DNA from: Bacteroidia bacterium
GTDB lineage: Bacteria; Bacteroidota; Bacteroidia; Bacteroidales; UBA932
Length of the DNA stretch: 39,208 nucleotides
Assembly: GCA_030537315.1 (NCBI GenBank)
Contig: JAUNNZ010000020.1
Location: 1-39,208, forward strand
Direction: 5' to 3'
In this document: piece after piece, positions 7,872 through 16,289 of the stretch
Numbering within the stretch: the first letter of the stretch is position 1
Layout of the letters: every line of letters begins with the position of its first letter
The notes under the pieces: model-generated
Told to the model about the DNA's origin: nothing
What the model saw: the letters and a program-made list of their open reading frames with translations, nothing else
The model's database searches: none
Made by a program: the position numbers and the translations under genes

Positions 7872-8277
7872 AGGCCTTTACTACGGTGTCGAGGAAATCA
7901 GCAGGGTCAAAGACCGGGAGTGGAGCGTCCAGATAGTGGCGGCCCCTTGAGATAATGCAGGCACAGCCTGAATCTAATGCACAGGCTACCTGCAAGGCAT
8001 CCTCAAAATCTTCCATTTTGTATTGTGATGCGTTTTCCCATTGCGCAGCGTTTTGTGGCAGTATGGAAAACAGATCCGAAAGATTCTTCGGGGTGAACTT
8101 TGCTCCGAGTTTTCGTGAGACATACAGCACATTGGCAGCTGTAAGCAAGGAAACACACATTTGATAGCAGGGGCTTTTCCCGACTTGAACCAATTTTGCG
8201 GCTTTGCCGTCCTTCATCCTTCCCGTCAGAAAATCAAGGACAATGTTTGTGTCAAGAAAGATTTTCAGCGATTCCAT
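7861..8277 (-). CDS. PIN-domain ribonuclease toxin (PIN_3 type)
   Basis: PIN domains are metal-dependent RNases, and small ones paired with a DNA-binding partner are usually VapC-like toxins. The 138-residue product has the first acidic site in IFLDTNIVLDFL (D9), the second in MEDFEDALQ (D90, D93), which is the signature of the PIN_3 branch, and a C-terminal VFDPADFL. The usual TRN motif near the third site reads SRG. It starts inside the end of the antitoxin gene, a 13-base overlap typical of toxin-antitoxin coupling, and its 3' end overlaps aroD-aroA tail to tail. Base composition is lower in GC than the flanking genes, which suggests acquisition. Confidence 0.83.
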   Translation of the reverse strand: MESLKIFLDTNIVLDFLTGRMKDGKAAKLVQVGKSPCYQMCVSLLTAANVLYVSRKLGAKFTPKNLSDLFSILPQNAAQWENASQYKMEDFEDALQVACALDSGCACIISRGRHYLDAPLPVFDPADFLDTVVKAFKD

Positions 8278-8540
8278 ATTGCGGCAAGTCTTTCGTCATT
8301 TCTCAAATCTGCCTCTGACGGTGTGGGAATGATGCCTGAGAACTTTTCTATATCAGAATCAAGGTCATCAGAAACGGAGACCTTGGGCAATGTCATAGAA
8401 TTTTTCAGGTCTTGGATTATCAAGTGGTTGACATAACCGTTCAAAGTCTTCCCCATACCTTTTGCACGGGATTTCATTGTTGAAAGCAGTTCTTTGTCGA
8501 ACCTGAACGCCGTTTGTTCTTTTGCTGATGCGACCGCCAT
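8265..8540 (-). CDS. Antitoxin with ribbon-helix-helix type N-terminus
   Basis: The 91-residue protein has an N-terminal part (about 8-45: QTAFRFDKELLSTMKSRAK, then LNGYVNHLI) that fits a ribbon-helix-helix DNA-binding fold. The acidic, poorly ordered C-terminal half should wrap the toxin. Upstream overlapping gene order (antitoxin first, toxin second) is the usual design. Such antitoxins repress their own promoter, and an inverted repeat around the -7 element supports that here. The neutralising role is inferred from gene order and family resemblance. Confidence 0.78.
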   Translation of the reverse strand: MAVASAKEQTAFRFDKELLSTMKSRAKGMGKTLNGYVNHLIIQDLKNSMTLPKVSVSDDLDSDIEKFSGIIPTPSEADLRNDERLAAIWNR

Positions 8541-8542
8541 AG

Positions 8543-8580
8543 TGTTATCATTTTTTGCAAATGTATAACATTTTAAAATG
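8543..8580 (-). promoter_or_regulatory. Promoter and candidate operator of the toxin-antitoxin pair
   Basis: On the minus strand TACATTTG (8558-8565) is a -7 element 17 bases before the antitoxin ATG. It lies between the arms of an inverted repeat, TGTTAT (8543-8548) and ATAACA (8565-8570), separated by 16 bases. Next to it is a perfect 12-base palindrome CATTTTAAAATG (8569-8580). No TTTG is seen 19 bases upstream of the -7 element. These repeats are plausible binding sites for the antitoxin. Confidence 0.5.
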
Positions 8581-8591
8581 AAATCCTATAG

Positions 8592-10187
8592 CTACAGTTC
8601 CCCATTCAGAATAAACAGGATGTCACCGCGCTGGATGACGGTGTTGCCGTTGGGGATGATGTGCTCGTCGCCGCGCCTGATCATCACGAGTATGGAATCT
8701 CCCTTGTATGGATAATCCTTGACGGCGGTTCCGATCCACTGACTGTTGTTTGAAACAGGATGCTCGATGAGATTCGTGTCGTTGTCATTTGAGAAGGCGC
8801 GGCTGCAGATGACCACCTTGTCCCCGGTTTTGATTTCGGTATTGCCGCGCGGGACGATCTTGGAGCCTTCGCGGAGTATCATCGTGATCTGGACGTCCTT
8901 CGGGAGGAGGAGGTCCTTGATCACCTTGCCTTTCCATTTGTCATTTTCCTTGATGTTGAGGACCCCGAAGGAGACCGACTCCGCTTCGCTGAAGTCGTTG
9001 AAGGTCTTCATTACATCGACACTGCTGTCAATCATATTGAACGCCTTTGCGGCGGACGGGATCAGCGAGCCCTGCAGGCTCATCGAGATCAGGACTATGC
9101 AGAAGACGATGCTGAAGATATCATTTGCAAGCGGCACGTCGGGGTTCAGGGTCATGATCGCGAACACGATTGACGCGGCACCCCGCAGGCCCACGAAGGA
9201 AATGAATCCCATCTGCGGAGCCTCGAATCTCTTGAACGGGGCCAGGATGGCGAATATCGAGGCCGGACGGGCGATCAGGGTGAGGAATGCGAATATCAGC
9301 AGGGCCGGAACGATGGCCTTCATAAGATTCCCCGGGATTGCCATTACACCGAGCAAACAGAAAATGAGAATCTGGGTGAAGGAGGTTATACCGTCGAAGA
9401 AACTTACCATCTCCTTCCTGTCCCGGAGGTTGGTGTTGCCCAGGATGATACCCACGATGTAGGCGCTCAGGTAGCCGTTTCCGCCGATCATTGAAGGCAA
9501 GGCGTATGAGAGCAGGGCGACCGCGACGAAGAACAGGGAGCTGAACCCTTCCGGCAGCCGGACGCGCCTGAGCAGCCAGACCGTGCCCTGTGCTATAAGG
9601 GCGCCGAGCAGGAGGCCGAAGGCCAGCTGCGCGAAGATTTTCCAGACTATGGCAAAACCCACGGCTTCGTTCTTCAGGAGTGAGATCATTATCACCGTAA
9701 GCAGATAAGAGCACGGGTCGTTGGATCCGCTCTCTATCTCAAGCATAGGGGCGGTGTTGTTCTTGAGGCCCATCTTGTGGCTCCTCAATATCGAGAACAC
9801 GCTGGCAGCGTCGGTGGAACTGACCACAGAGCCCATCAGCATACTTTCAATCCAGCCCCATTTGAGGGCGAAATGGCAGAACAGGCCGGTGAGCGCCGCC
9901 GTGACCAGGACACCGAAGGTGGCGAGGAAGGCGGATTCCCTGATGACGGGCCTGGCCGTTGACCATTTGGTGCCGAAGCCGCCGTAGAAGATGATGAATA
10001 TCAAGGCGGTCGAACAGGTGGTCTCTACAACCTGATACTGCTCCATCATTCTCGTGTCGTTCCATCCGAGGAATATGCCGAGGATGATGAACAGCAACAG
10101 CACCGGAACCCCCATCTTGCTGGATAGCTTGTTGAGGGCGATGCTAGTCAGAATGATGACAACTATTACTATGAGGGTCAGATTCAT
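8592..10187 (-). CDS. nhaP2: Potassium/proton antiporter (CPA1 family, NhaP2/CvrA-like)
   Basis: This is an inner-membrane cation/proton exchanger. About residues 1-375 form a 12-13 segment CPA1 transporter domain (LLFIIFGIFLG-like first segments, SSTDAASVFSIL with the conserved acidic residue, and ESGSNDP near 153-159, the family's conserved Asp motif). Two RCK_C/TrkA_C domains follow, about 400-455 (REGSKIVPRGNTEIKTGDKV) and 465-531 (RRGDEHIIPNGNTVIQRGD). They bind regulatory ligands in related proteins. The architecture matches K+/H+ antiporters such as NhaP2; K+ preference is inferred. Its ATG is one base after the aroC stop, so it is translated from the aroC transcript. Confidence 0.88.
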   Translation of the reverse strand: MNLTLIVIVVIILTSIALNKLSSKMGVPVLLLFIILGIFLGWNDTRMMEQYQVVETTCSTALIFIIFYGGFGTKWSTARPVIRESAFLATFGVLVTAALTGLFCHFALKWGWIESMLMGSVVSSTDAASVFSILRSHKMGLKNNTAPMLEIESGSNDPCSYLLTVIMISLLKNEAVGFAIVWKIFAQLAFGLLLGALIAQGTVWLLRRVRLPEGFSSLFFVAVALLSYALPSMIGGNGYLSAYIVGIILGNTNLRDRKEMVSFFDGITSFTQILIFCLLGVMAIPGNLMKAIVPALLIFAFLTLIARPASIFAILAPFKRFEAPQMGFISFVGLRGAASIVFAIMTLNPDVPLANDIFSIVFCIVLISMSLQGSLIPSAAKAFNMIDSSVDVMKTFNDFSEAESVSFGVLNIKENDKWKGKVIKDLLLPKDVQITMILREGSKIVPRGNTEIKTGDKVVICSRAFSNDNDTNLIEHPVSNNSQWIGTAVKDYPYKGDSILVMIRRGDEHIIPNGNTVIQRGDILFILNGEL

Positions 10188-10188
10188 C

Positions 10189-11151
10189 CTAAATCAAATC
10201 GGCAAGGACTATCGCGGCCATCGCCTCGACGATCACCGGGGTGCGCTGGGCAAAGCACACGTCGTGGCGCCCCTTGATCTTGAGGCCTGCCATCTTTTCC
10301 GTCTTGAAATTATATGTTTTCTGCTCTTTCGATATGCTTGATGTCGGCTTGAACGCGACGCGGAAATGAAGCGGCGCACCGTTGGTGATGCCGCCGTTGG
10401 CACCGCCGGCGCCGTTCTTCACCGGCCCGTCGGGGCCGAAAGGGTCGTTGTGTTCGGACCCTTTCATCGCGGCGGCCCTGAAGCCGTCGCCGAACTCGAT
10501 TCCGCGTACGCCCGGAATCGAGAACATCGCGTGCGACAGCAGCGATTCCACGGAATCGAAGAAAGGTTCGCCGAGGCCGATAGGCACGTCGTTCACGACA
10601 CATTCCACCACGCCGCCGAGGGAGTCGCCCTCCGCTGCTGCGGCCTCGAGCATCTCCGGCCATTTCAGGCGGTTTCCGCATCCGCCGATCTCCACCAGCT
10701 TCGCGTCGAAGGTCATTCCTTCGAGGACTTTCTTTGCGACTACGCCGGCGGCGACGACAGGCAGTGTGAGCCTGCCGGAGAAATGGCCGCCTCCGCGCGG
10801 GTCGTTCGCCCAGTCCCATTTGACCGCGGCGACATAGTCGGCGTGGCCCGGACGCGGCATCGCGTCGAACTGGTCATAGTCTGAGGACTGTATGTCGGAG
10901 TTCTTGAAGACTATGGTCAGCGGTGCGCCAGTGGTGTGGCCCTCGAAGAGGCCGCTGATGATCTGCGGCTCATCCTCTTCCCTGCGAGCGGTTGTACCCT
11001 GTGCGCCGGGAGCCCTGCGGGCGATGTCTTCCGCGAAGTCGGCGGCGCTGAGTTCTATGCCTTCAGGCACGCCGTCCAAGGTGACGCCGATCTGCGGTCC
11101 GTGTGATTCCCCGAAAATGGAGACCCTGAAAATTCTGCCGAATGAGTTCAT
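10189..11151 (-). CDS. aroC: Chorismate synthase
   Basis: AroC makes chorismate from EPSP, the last shikimate step, and needs reduced FMN. Motifs seen are FGESHGPQIG (13-22, with the catalytic H17), RPGHADYVA, DPRGGGHFSGRLT and the C-terminal GRHDVCFAQRTPVIVEAM. The GGGHFSGRLT segment replaces the more common GGGRSSARET; this variant occurs in other anaerobes. At 320 residues it is shorter than the 350-360 usual length, with no gap in the motifs. It is transcribed divergently from sufB and upstream of the antiporter. With aroB and aroD-aroA it places four pathway activities within 6.2 kb; AroE and shikimate kinase are not here. Confidence 0.96.
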   Translation of the reverse strand: MNSFGRIFRVSIFGESHGPQIGVTLDGVPEGIELSAADFAEDIARRAPGAQGTTARREEDEPQIISGLFEGHTTGAPLTIVFKNSDIQSSDYDQFDAMPRPGHADYVAAVKWDWANDPRGGGHFSGRLTLPVVAAGVVAKKVLEGMTFDAKLVEIGGCGNRLKWPEMLEAAAAEGDSLGGVVECVVNDVPIGLGEPFFDSVESLLSHAMFSIPGVRGIEFGDGFRAAAMKGSEHNDPFGPDGPVKNGAGGANGGITNGAPLHFRVAFKPTSSISKEQKTYNFKTEKMAGLKIKGRHDVCFAQRTPVIVEAMAAIVLADLI

Positions 11152-11193
11152 TTTGGAAGGTGTTATTCTTCGCTAAGATACGATAAAATCTTG

Positions 11194-11201
11194 TATCTTT
11201 G
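11194..11201 (+). promoter_or_regulatory. -7 element TATCTTTG of the suf operon
   Basis: TATCTTTG matches TAnnTTTG and ends only eight bases before the sufB ATG. No TTTG is found at the -33 position, which reads CGCT. If used, transcription would start at or within a few bases of the start codon, giving a leaderless or nearly leaderless mRNA. Confidence 0.5.
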
Positions 11202-11209
11202 TAACTGAT

Positions 11210-12643
11210 ATGGATGATTTGATCAAAGACCTCACCAGGCAGGAGTACAAGGAAGGCTTCGTGACCGAAGTCGAGCAGGAGTATGTGCCGAAGGGCCTTT
11301 CCGAGGACATCATCCGTCTCATTTCTTCAAAAAAGCAGGAGCCGGACTGGCTCCTGGAATTCAGGCTCGACGCGTTCCGCAAGTGGCAGAAAATGCCGAA
11401 GCCTGAATGGGGCCACCTGAAAATGCCGGAAATCGATTTCCAGGACATCATCTACTGGGCCGCCCCGAAAAGCGACAAGGACCGTCCGAAGGAAATCGAT
11501 CCGGAAATTGAAAAGACCTTCGAGAAACTCGGCATCCCTCTGAAGGAGCGCGAGGCGCTTGCCGGAGTGGTCGCCTTCGACGCCGTCTTCGACAGCGTGT
11601 CGGTCGGCACGACCTACCGCAAGGCCCTTGCTGAAAAGGGAATCATCTTCTGCTCTTTCTCCGAAGCCGTGCGGGAGTATCCGGACCTTGTGCGCAAGTA
11701 TCTGGCATCCGTGGTCCCTGCCGGTGACAATTTCTACGCGGCCTTGAATTCCGCGGTCTTCTCCGACGGTTCGTTCTGCTACATCCCGAAGGGCGTCAAG
11801 TGCCCGATGGAGCTCAGCAGCTACTTCCGCATCAACGCTTCCGGCACCGGCCAGTTCGAGCGTACGCTCATCGTGGCCGACGAGGGCTCGCAGCTCAGCT
11901 ATATGGAAGGCTGCACGGCGCCGATGCGCGATGAGAACCAGCTCCACGCCGCAGTCGTGGAGATAATCGTCGAGAAGGACGCCGACGTCAAATATTCCAC
12001 TGTCCAGAACTGGTATCCCGGCGATGCGGAAGGGCGCGGCGGCATCCTCAACCTCGTGACCAAGAGGGGTATCTGCAAGGGCAGCGGCTCGCACCTGAGC
12101 TGGACCCAGGTGGAGACGGGTTCCGCGATCACCTGGAAGTACCCATCCACCATCCTGAAGGGCGACTTCAGCTCTTCCGAGTTCTACAGCGTCGCACTCA
12201 CGAACAACTGGCAGCAGGCGGATACAGGCACCAAGATGATACACATCGGCCGCGGCACAAAGAGCCGCATCGTGTCGAAGGGCATCAGTGCCGGCCACAG
12301 CGAAAATTCATACAGGGGCCTTGTGCGGATGAACCCGGGCGCCGTCGGCGCGCGCAACTATTCGCAGTGCGACTCCCTGCTCATAGGCTCCCAGTGCGGC
12401 GCCCACACGTTCCCCGTGATACACAACCAGTGTCCCGGTGCCTCCGTAGAGCACGAGGCCACGACATCCAAGATAAGCGAAGACCAGCTCTTCTACTGCA
12501 ACCAGAGAGGCATAGGCCCTGAAGAGGCCGTCGGCCTCATAGTGAACGGCTACGCCAAGGAAGTCCTCTCCCGCCTCCCGATGGAGTTCGCGGTGGAGGC
12601 CCAGAAACTGCTGTCGGTGTCCCTGGAGGGCGCCGTAGGCTAA
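11210..12643 (+). CDS. sufB: Fe-S cluster assembly scaffold SufB
   Basis: SufB is the scaffold on which SufBCD builds Fe-S clusters. The 477-residue protein has the N-terminal family segment [19 protein letters not shown] (residues 12-30), [12 protein letters not shown], and the beta-helix core. The sulfur-accepting and cluster residues are C387 ([11 protein letters not shown]) and H415/E416 ([10 protein letters not shown]). The 28-residue spacing equals that of C405 and H433 in E. coli. The start at 11210 keeps the conserved N-terminus, since the next in-frame ATG would remove it. sufC follows 12 bases downstream. Confidence 0.97.
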   Translation: MDDLIKDLTRQEYKEGFVTEVEQEYVPKGLSEDIIRLISSKKQEPDWLLEFRLDAFRKWQKMPKPEWGHLKMPEIDFQDIIYWAAPKSDKDRPKEIDPEIEKTFEKLGIPLKEREALAGVVAFDAVFDSVSVGTTYRKALAEKGIIFCSFSEAVREYPDLVRKYLASVVPAGDNFYAALNSAVFSDGSFCYIPKGVKCPMELSSYFRINASGTGQFERTLIVADEGSQLSYMEGCTAPMRDENQLHAAVVEIIVEKDADVKYSTVQNWYPGDAEGRGGILNLVTKRGICKGSGSHLSWTQVETGSAITWKYPSTILKGDFSSSEFYSVALTNNWQQADTGTKMIHIGRGTKSRIVSKGISAGHSENSYRGLVRMNPGAVGARNYSQCDSLLIGSQCGAHTFPVIHNQCPGASVEHEATTSKISEDQLFYCNQRGIGPEEAVGLIVNGYAKEVLSRLPMEFAVEAQKLLSVSLEGAVG

Positions 12644-12655
12644 ACCACCAATGAT

Positions 12656-13408
12656 ATGAACGACGTATTACTGGAAATCAGGAATCTCCACGCGGGGATC
12701 GAAGGAAAAGAGATATTGAAAGGGGTGGACCTCACCGTCCGCCGCGGCGAGGTGCACGCCATAATGGGGCCTAACGGCGCCGGCAAGAGCACGCTCGGCG
12801 CAGTGCTTGCCGGCCGTCCTGACTACAAGGTCACGGAAGGCAGCATCCTCTACGACGGCCGCGACCTGCTGGCGATGGCACCGGAGGAGCGTTCCTGGGC
12901 CGGGATCTTCCTCAGCTTCCAGTATCCGATTGAAATCCCAGGCGTCAGCATCACCAACTTCATGAAGGCCGCAATCAATGCGCGTCGCAAGGCGCAGGGG
13001 CTCGAAGAGCTCAAGCCCGCCGAGTTCCTGAAACTCCTGAAGGAGAAGATGGCCTTCGTCCAGATGAAGGGGGAATTCGCGAAGCGCGAAGTCAATGTGG
13101 GATTCTCCGGAGGAGAGAAGAAGCGCAACGAGATATTCCAGATGGCCATGCTGGACCCGACCTTCGCCATCCTCGACGAGACCGATTCCGGACTCGATGT
13201 GGATGCCCTCAAGATTGTCGCCGACGGCGTTAACGCCCTGCGCTCTCCTGAGAAGTCGATAATGATAATCACCCATTACCAGAAACTCCTCGAGTACATC
13301 CAGCCGGACGTGGTGCACGTCCTCAAGGACGGCCGCATCGTCAGGACAGCCGGCCGCGAGCTTGCCGACAGGATCTGGGCTGAAGGATTCGAAAGCATAA
13401 ATGATTGA
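12656..13408 (+). CDS. sufC: Fe-S cluster assembly ATPase SufC
   Basis: SufC is the ABC-type ATPase of the SufBCD complex and drives the conformational change of SufB-SufD. The 250-residue product has Walker A GPNGAGKST (about 39-47), the Q-loop FLSFQYPIEIPGVS, the SufC-specific signature GFSGGEKKRNEIFQ and Walker B FAILDETDSGLDVDAL. It lacks membrane segments, as expected. Its last eight bases overlap the sufD start, so the two are translationally coupled. Confidence 0.98.
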   Translation: MNDVLLEIRNLHAGIEGKEILKGVDLTVRRGEVHAIMGPNGAGKSTLGAVLAGRPDYKVTEGSILYDGRDLLAMAPEERSWAGIFLSFQYPIEIPGVSITNFMKAAINARRKAQGLEELKPAEFLKLLKEKMAFVQMKGEFAKREVNVGFSGGEKKRNEIFQMAMLDPTFAILDETDSGLDVDALKIVADGVNALRSPEKSIMIITHYQKLLEYIQPDVVHVLKDGRIVRTAGRELADRIWAEGFESIND

Positions 13409-13997
13409 GCAGACCTACATAATCGGCCGTGACCAGGTGCCTTGCCTCATCCGCCTCGGAGAGGGCGAGAGCCTCCGCTGGACCTTCGTGGTCCTGCCGG
13501 GCACAAGCTGCCGCCTCAGCGTCGAGATCGACCTCGACGGCCCCGGCGCCAGCGTTGACCTAGCAGGCCTGTATCTCTGCAAGGACAGCGAGGATGTGCG
13601 CATAGACGTGCTGCTGAAGCACAACTCCGGCGGATGCGTGTCCCGCCAGCTCTTCAAGGGAATAGCAGGCGGCACCGCACGCGCATCCTTCGACGGGCTC
13701 ATTTACGTGAAGCAGGATGCCCAGAAGACAAAGGCCTACCAGGAGAACCACACCATACTTCTGAGCGACAAGGCGGTGGTCGAATCCCGCCCGCAGCTTG
13801 AAATCTACGCCGACGACGTGGAGTGCTCGCACGGCGCGACTTCCGGCTTCCTCAATACCGAGGAGCTGTTCTATATGCGCTCCCGCGGCATACCTGAGGA
13901 AGAGGCCCGCCGCCTGCAGATGATATCATTCATCGCCCCCGTTGCCGGAAGGCTTTCCGAAGACCTCAAAGCTGAAATATATGACAGTCTGGCCTGA
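13401..13997 (+). CDS. sufD: Short SufD-like Fe-S assembly protein
   Basis: SufD pairs with SufB and SufC and is linked to iron delivery. This protein is only 198 residues, against about 420-450 for typical SufD. It keeps the C-terminal beta-helix part and the family signature ECSHGATSGFLNTEELFYMRSRGI (H144; quoted in part: SHGATSGFLNTEELFY), then EEARRLQMISFIAPV. The N-terminal helical domain and part of the beta-helix are missing. No remnant lies upstream, because sufC overlaps its start by eight bases, so this is a settled short form and not a frameshift. It may still pair with SufB through the retained helix edge. Position and motif support the assignment. Confidence 0.87.
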   Translation: MIEQTYIIGRDQVPCLIRLGEGESLRWTFVVLPGTSCRLSVEIDLDGPGASVDLAGLYLCKDSEDVRIDVLLKHNSGGCVSRQLFKGIAGGTARASFDGLIYVKQDAQKTKAYQENHTILLSDKAVVESRPQLEIYADDVECSHGATSGFLNTEELFYMRSRGIPEEEARRLQMISFIAPVAGRLSEDLKAEIYDSLA

Positions 13998-14742
13998 CGT
14001 AAAACTCAATCTCGGACTGCGTGTCCTCCGCAAGCGTCCCGACGGCTATCACGAGCTCGAGACGCTTTTCGTTCCGTGCGATGCTTTCCATGACGAACTG
14101 ACCGTCACGCCGGCGGATGAGACTACGATTGAGATCAGCAACTGTGACTGGGACCCCCAGCAGGACCTGACAATCAAGGCCTGGCGTCTGTTGAAGGCGG
14201 ACTTCCCCGATCTTCCCTGCGTGAAGATACTGCTGAAGAAGAATTCTCCTGTCGGAGCAGGCCTCGGCGGCGGCTCCGCAGACGCCGCGTATATGCTGAA
14301 AGCGCTGAACACGATGTTCAGCCTCGGGCTTTCAGATGGCGCACTCGCGCAATACGCTTCCCGCCTCGGTTCAGACTGCCCGTTCTTTGTCTATGACCGT
14401 CCTATGCTCGGTACCGGGCGCGGCGAGATACTGGAGCCGTTCGATATCGACCTGAGCGGATATGAAATCAGGGTTGCAGTTCCTGACGGAGTTCACGTCT
14501 CTACGAAAGAAGCGTATGCGGGTATTACCCCGAGCGAAGAAGGGGAGAGTGTGCGAGAGTTGCTCAAACTGCCCGCAACGCTCTGGAAAGGGCGCCTGGT
14601 GAACGGTTTCGAGGCGTCGGTGTTCCCGCAGCACCCTGAAATCGCAGCCCTCAAGGATAAATTTTATTCGGAAGGGGCGATTTATTCGTCGATGACCGGC
14701 TCGGGTTCCGCAGTTTTCGGTATATTTGTAAAAACCATATAA
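13981..14742 (+). CDS. ispE: 4-diphosphocytidyl-2-C-methyl-D-erythritol kinase
   Basis: IspE phosphorylates CDP-ME in the MEP pathway of isoprenoid synthesis. The chosen ATG at 13981 gives 253 residues and the family start MTVWPDVKLNLGLRVL, with K8. An upstream TTG would add 13 residues encoded inside sufD and is rejected. The GHMP kinase motif PVGAGLGGGSADAA is at about 89-103, the catalytic aspartate is in LGSDCPFF (about 132), and the C-terminal motif is TGSGSAVFGIF. The gene begins 17 bases before the sufD stop and so belongs to the suf operon. Two later MEP enzymes, IspG and IspH, are Fe-S proteins, which may explain the link (inference). Confidence 0.96.
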   Translation: MTVWPDVKLNLGLRVLRKRPDGYHELETLFVPCDAFHDELTVTPADETTIEISNCDWDPQQDLTIKAWRLLKADFPDLPCVKILLKKNSPVGAGLGGGSADAAYMLKALNTMFSLGLSDGALAQYASRLGSDCPFFVYDRPMLGTGRGEILEPFDIDLSGYEIRVAVPDGVHVSTKEAYAGITPSEEGESVRELLKLPATLWKGRLVNGFEASVFPQHPEIAALKDKFYSEGAIYSSMTGSGSAVFGIFVKTI

Positions 14743-14746
14743 TCTT

Positions 14747-15400
14747 ATGAGAACCAATCAGGAATACAAAAACGAGGCATTGTCCAGAATCAAACCGAAC
14801 TGGGCTCCTCTTATCATCGCGACAATCATTTACATTCTGGTAATCGCTGTTCTCTGCGGCACGAGCGCTCTGCCGGCCCTTGCCAACTCTGCATCCGTGG
14901 CCCTTGGCCTCGGTTCAACCGGAGCGACGTTCCTTCTTGCACTTTTCATCGCTTTCCCTCTTGAACTCGGCTTTGCAAACGCAATCAGGGTGTTCTACGA
15001 GTCAAATGATCTCGACGTCACCAACAATATGGTCAAGTTCGCGACCACCAATTACCTTCACAAGGTTCTCGGTATGTTCTTCATGGGCTTGAAGGTCGCT
15101 CTCTGGTCAATGCTTTTATTTATCCCGGGCATCGTGATGTCATTCGCCTACGCGATGACTCCATACATTCTCGAGGAGAATCCGGAGCTCTCAGCCTGGG
15201 AGGCCAGCACCCGCAGCCGCGAGATGATGAAGGGTCACAAGTTTGACCTCTTCTACCTCTACCTGAGCTTCATCGGCTGGTTCTTCCTCTGCATACTCAC
15301 CGCCGGCATCGGCTTCATCTGGCTCTCACCTTATTTCAAGTCAGCTGAAGTTGCCTTCTATGAGGATCTGAAGGGCGCAACAGTCAGCACCGCGGAATAG
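14747..15400 (+). CDS. DUF975 family membrane protein
   Basis: The 217-residue protein begins MRTNQEYKNEALSRIKPNW, the hallmark of DUF975, followed by four or more hydrophobic segments (about 22-48, 55-78, 108-138 and 165-192). The conserved middle part includes FIPGIVMSFAYAMTPYIL and an amphipathic ASTRSREMMKGHK stretch. It is an integral membrane protein of unknown function. It starts four bases after ispE and ends one base before the TupA-like gene, so it probably continues the same transcript. Confidence 0.82.
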   Translation: MRTNQEYKNEALSRIKPNWAPLIIATIIYILVIAVLCGTSALPALANSASVALGLGSTGATFLLALFIAFPLELGFANAIRVFYESNDLDVTNNMVKFATTNYLHKVLGMFFMGLKVALWSMLLFIPGIVMSFAYAMTPYILEENPELSAWEASTRSREMMKGHKFDLFYLYLSFIGWFFLCILTAGIGFIWLSPYFKSAEVAFYEDLKGATVSTAE

Positions 15401-15401
15401 T

Positions 15402-16289
15402 GTGAACCGTATCCTGAAGAATCTCGTCTATCACGCTCCCTGGCTTTTCGGGGATAGAAAATATCTGGAGTTGCGCTGGCAGCTCAAGATGGGCTGCAGG
15501 CTGGATCTTGACAATCCTCTTTCTTTTAACGAGAAAATCCAGTGGCTCAAGTTATATGACAGGAAGCCGATATACCATACTATGGTGGACAAGGCGGCGG
15601 CAAAAGATTATGTCGCTGGCATAATCGGGCAAGAGCATATAATTCCGACAATCGGCGTATATGACAGTGTGGGGGATATACCTTGGGGTTCGCTTCCTTC
15701 CAGTTTTGTGCTCAAATGTACGCATGACAGTGGAGGCAATATAATCTGCCGGGACAAATCGTCACTGGATATTTGCGAGGCTTCCCGTAAACTTCGGACG
15801 GCCCTCAAGACTGATTTTTGGTTCAGAGACCGTGAATGGTCGTATAAAGGTGTAAAGCCGAGAATCATCTGCGAGCAATATATGGAAGATCCGTCTCAGA
15901 AAAACGGTCTGATTGATTACAAATTCTTTTGTATGAACGGCAAACCGGAATTTCTATACATATCAGAAGGACTGGAAAATCATAATACGGCTAGAATTTC
16001 TTTTGCCGATCTTGATGGTATGGAAATGCCTTTCAAAAGAACTGACTACAGGAATTTCGGAGGAAAGCTTCCGATTTGCGCTCATTTCGATGAGATGAAA
16101 TTGCTTGTCGCCAAGTTGGCGGTTGCTGTCGGCAGTCCGTTTGTCAGAGTTGATATGTATGAGATTCAAGGTCGTATTTATTTCAGTGAGTTGACTTTTT
16201 ATCCGAATGGCGGTTACATTCCCTTCGAACCAGTAGAGTGGGACTGCAAGCTCGGAGATATGATAAAATTGCGATATGACCGGGGCTGA
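15402..16289 (+). CDS. TupA-like ATP-grasp protein, surface glycan synthesis
   Basis: The 295-residue product matches the TupA-like ATP-grasp family, often annotated as a glycosyltransferase. Members modify cell-surface polymers, the prototype being in teichuronopeptide synthesis. Hallmarks are NPLSFNEKIQWLKLYDR (38-54), FVLKCTHDSGGNIIC, DYKFFCMNGKPEFLY and the C-terminal VRVDMYEIQGRIYFSELTFYPNGG region. There are no membrane segments. The start is a GTG one base after the DUF975 stop. GC content is visibly lower than in the suf genes, which fits horizontally acquired glycan genes. It overlaps the flippase by 14 bases. The exact reaction is unknown. Confidence 0.8.
   Translation: MNRILKNLVYHAPWLFGDRKYLELRWQLKMGCRLDLDNPLSFNEKIQWLKLYDRKPIYHTMVDKAAAKDYVAGIIGQEHIIPTIGVYDSVGDIPWGSLPSSFVLKCTHDSGGNIICRDKSSLDICEASRKLRTALKTDFWFRDREWSYKGVKPRIICEQYMEDPSQKNGLIDYKFFCMNGKPEFLYISEGLENHNTARISFADLDGMEMPFKRTDYRNFGGKLPICAHFDEMKLLVAKLAVAVGSPFVRVDMYEIQGRIYFSELTFYPNGGYIPFEPVEWDCKLGDMIKLRYDRG

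Noticed and set aside
11327-12298. Long minus-strand reading frame opposite sufB
   Set aside because: It is a shadow of the high-GC sufB codons, with no recognisable motif; sufB itself is certain.
13942-13980. TTG start for ispE
   Set aside because: The added 13 residues are encoded inside sufD and do not look like IspE. The ATG at 13981 gives the normal family N-terminus.
13401-13997. Frameshifted sufD pseudogene
   Set aside because: The start overlaps sufC and the frame is clean to a natural stop, with the SufD signature kept, so there is no broken upstream part.
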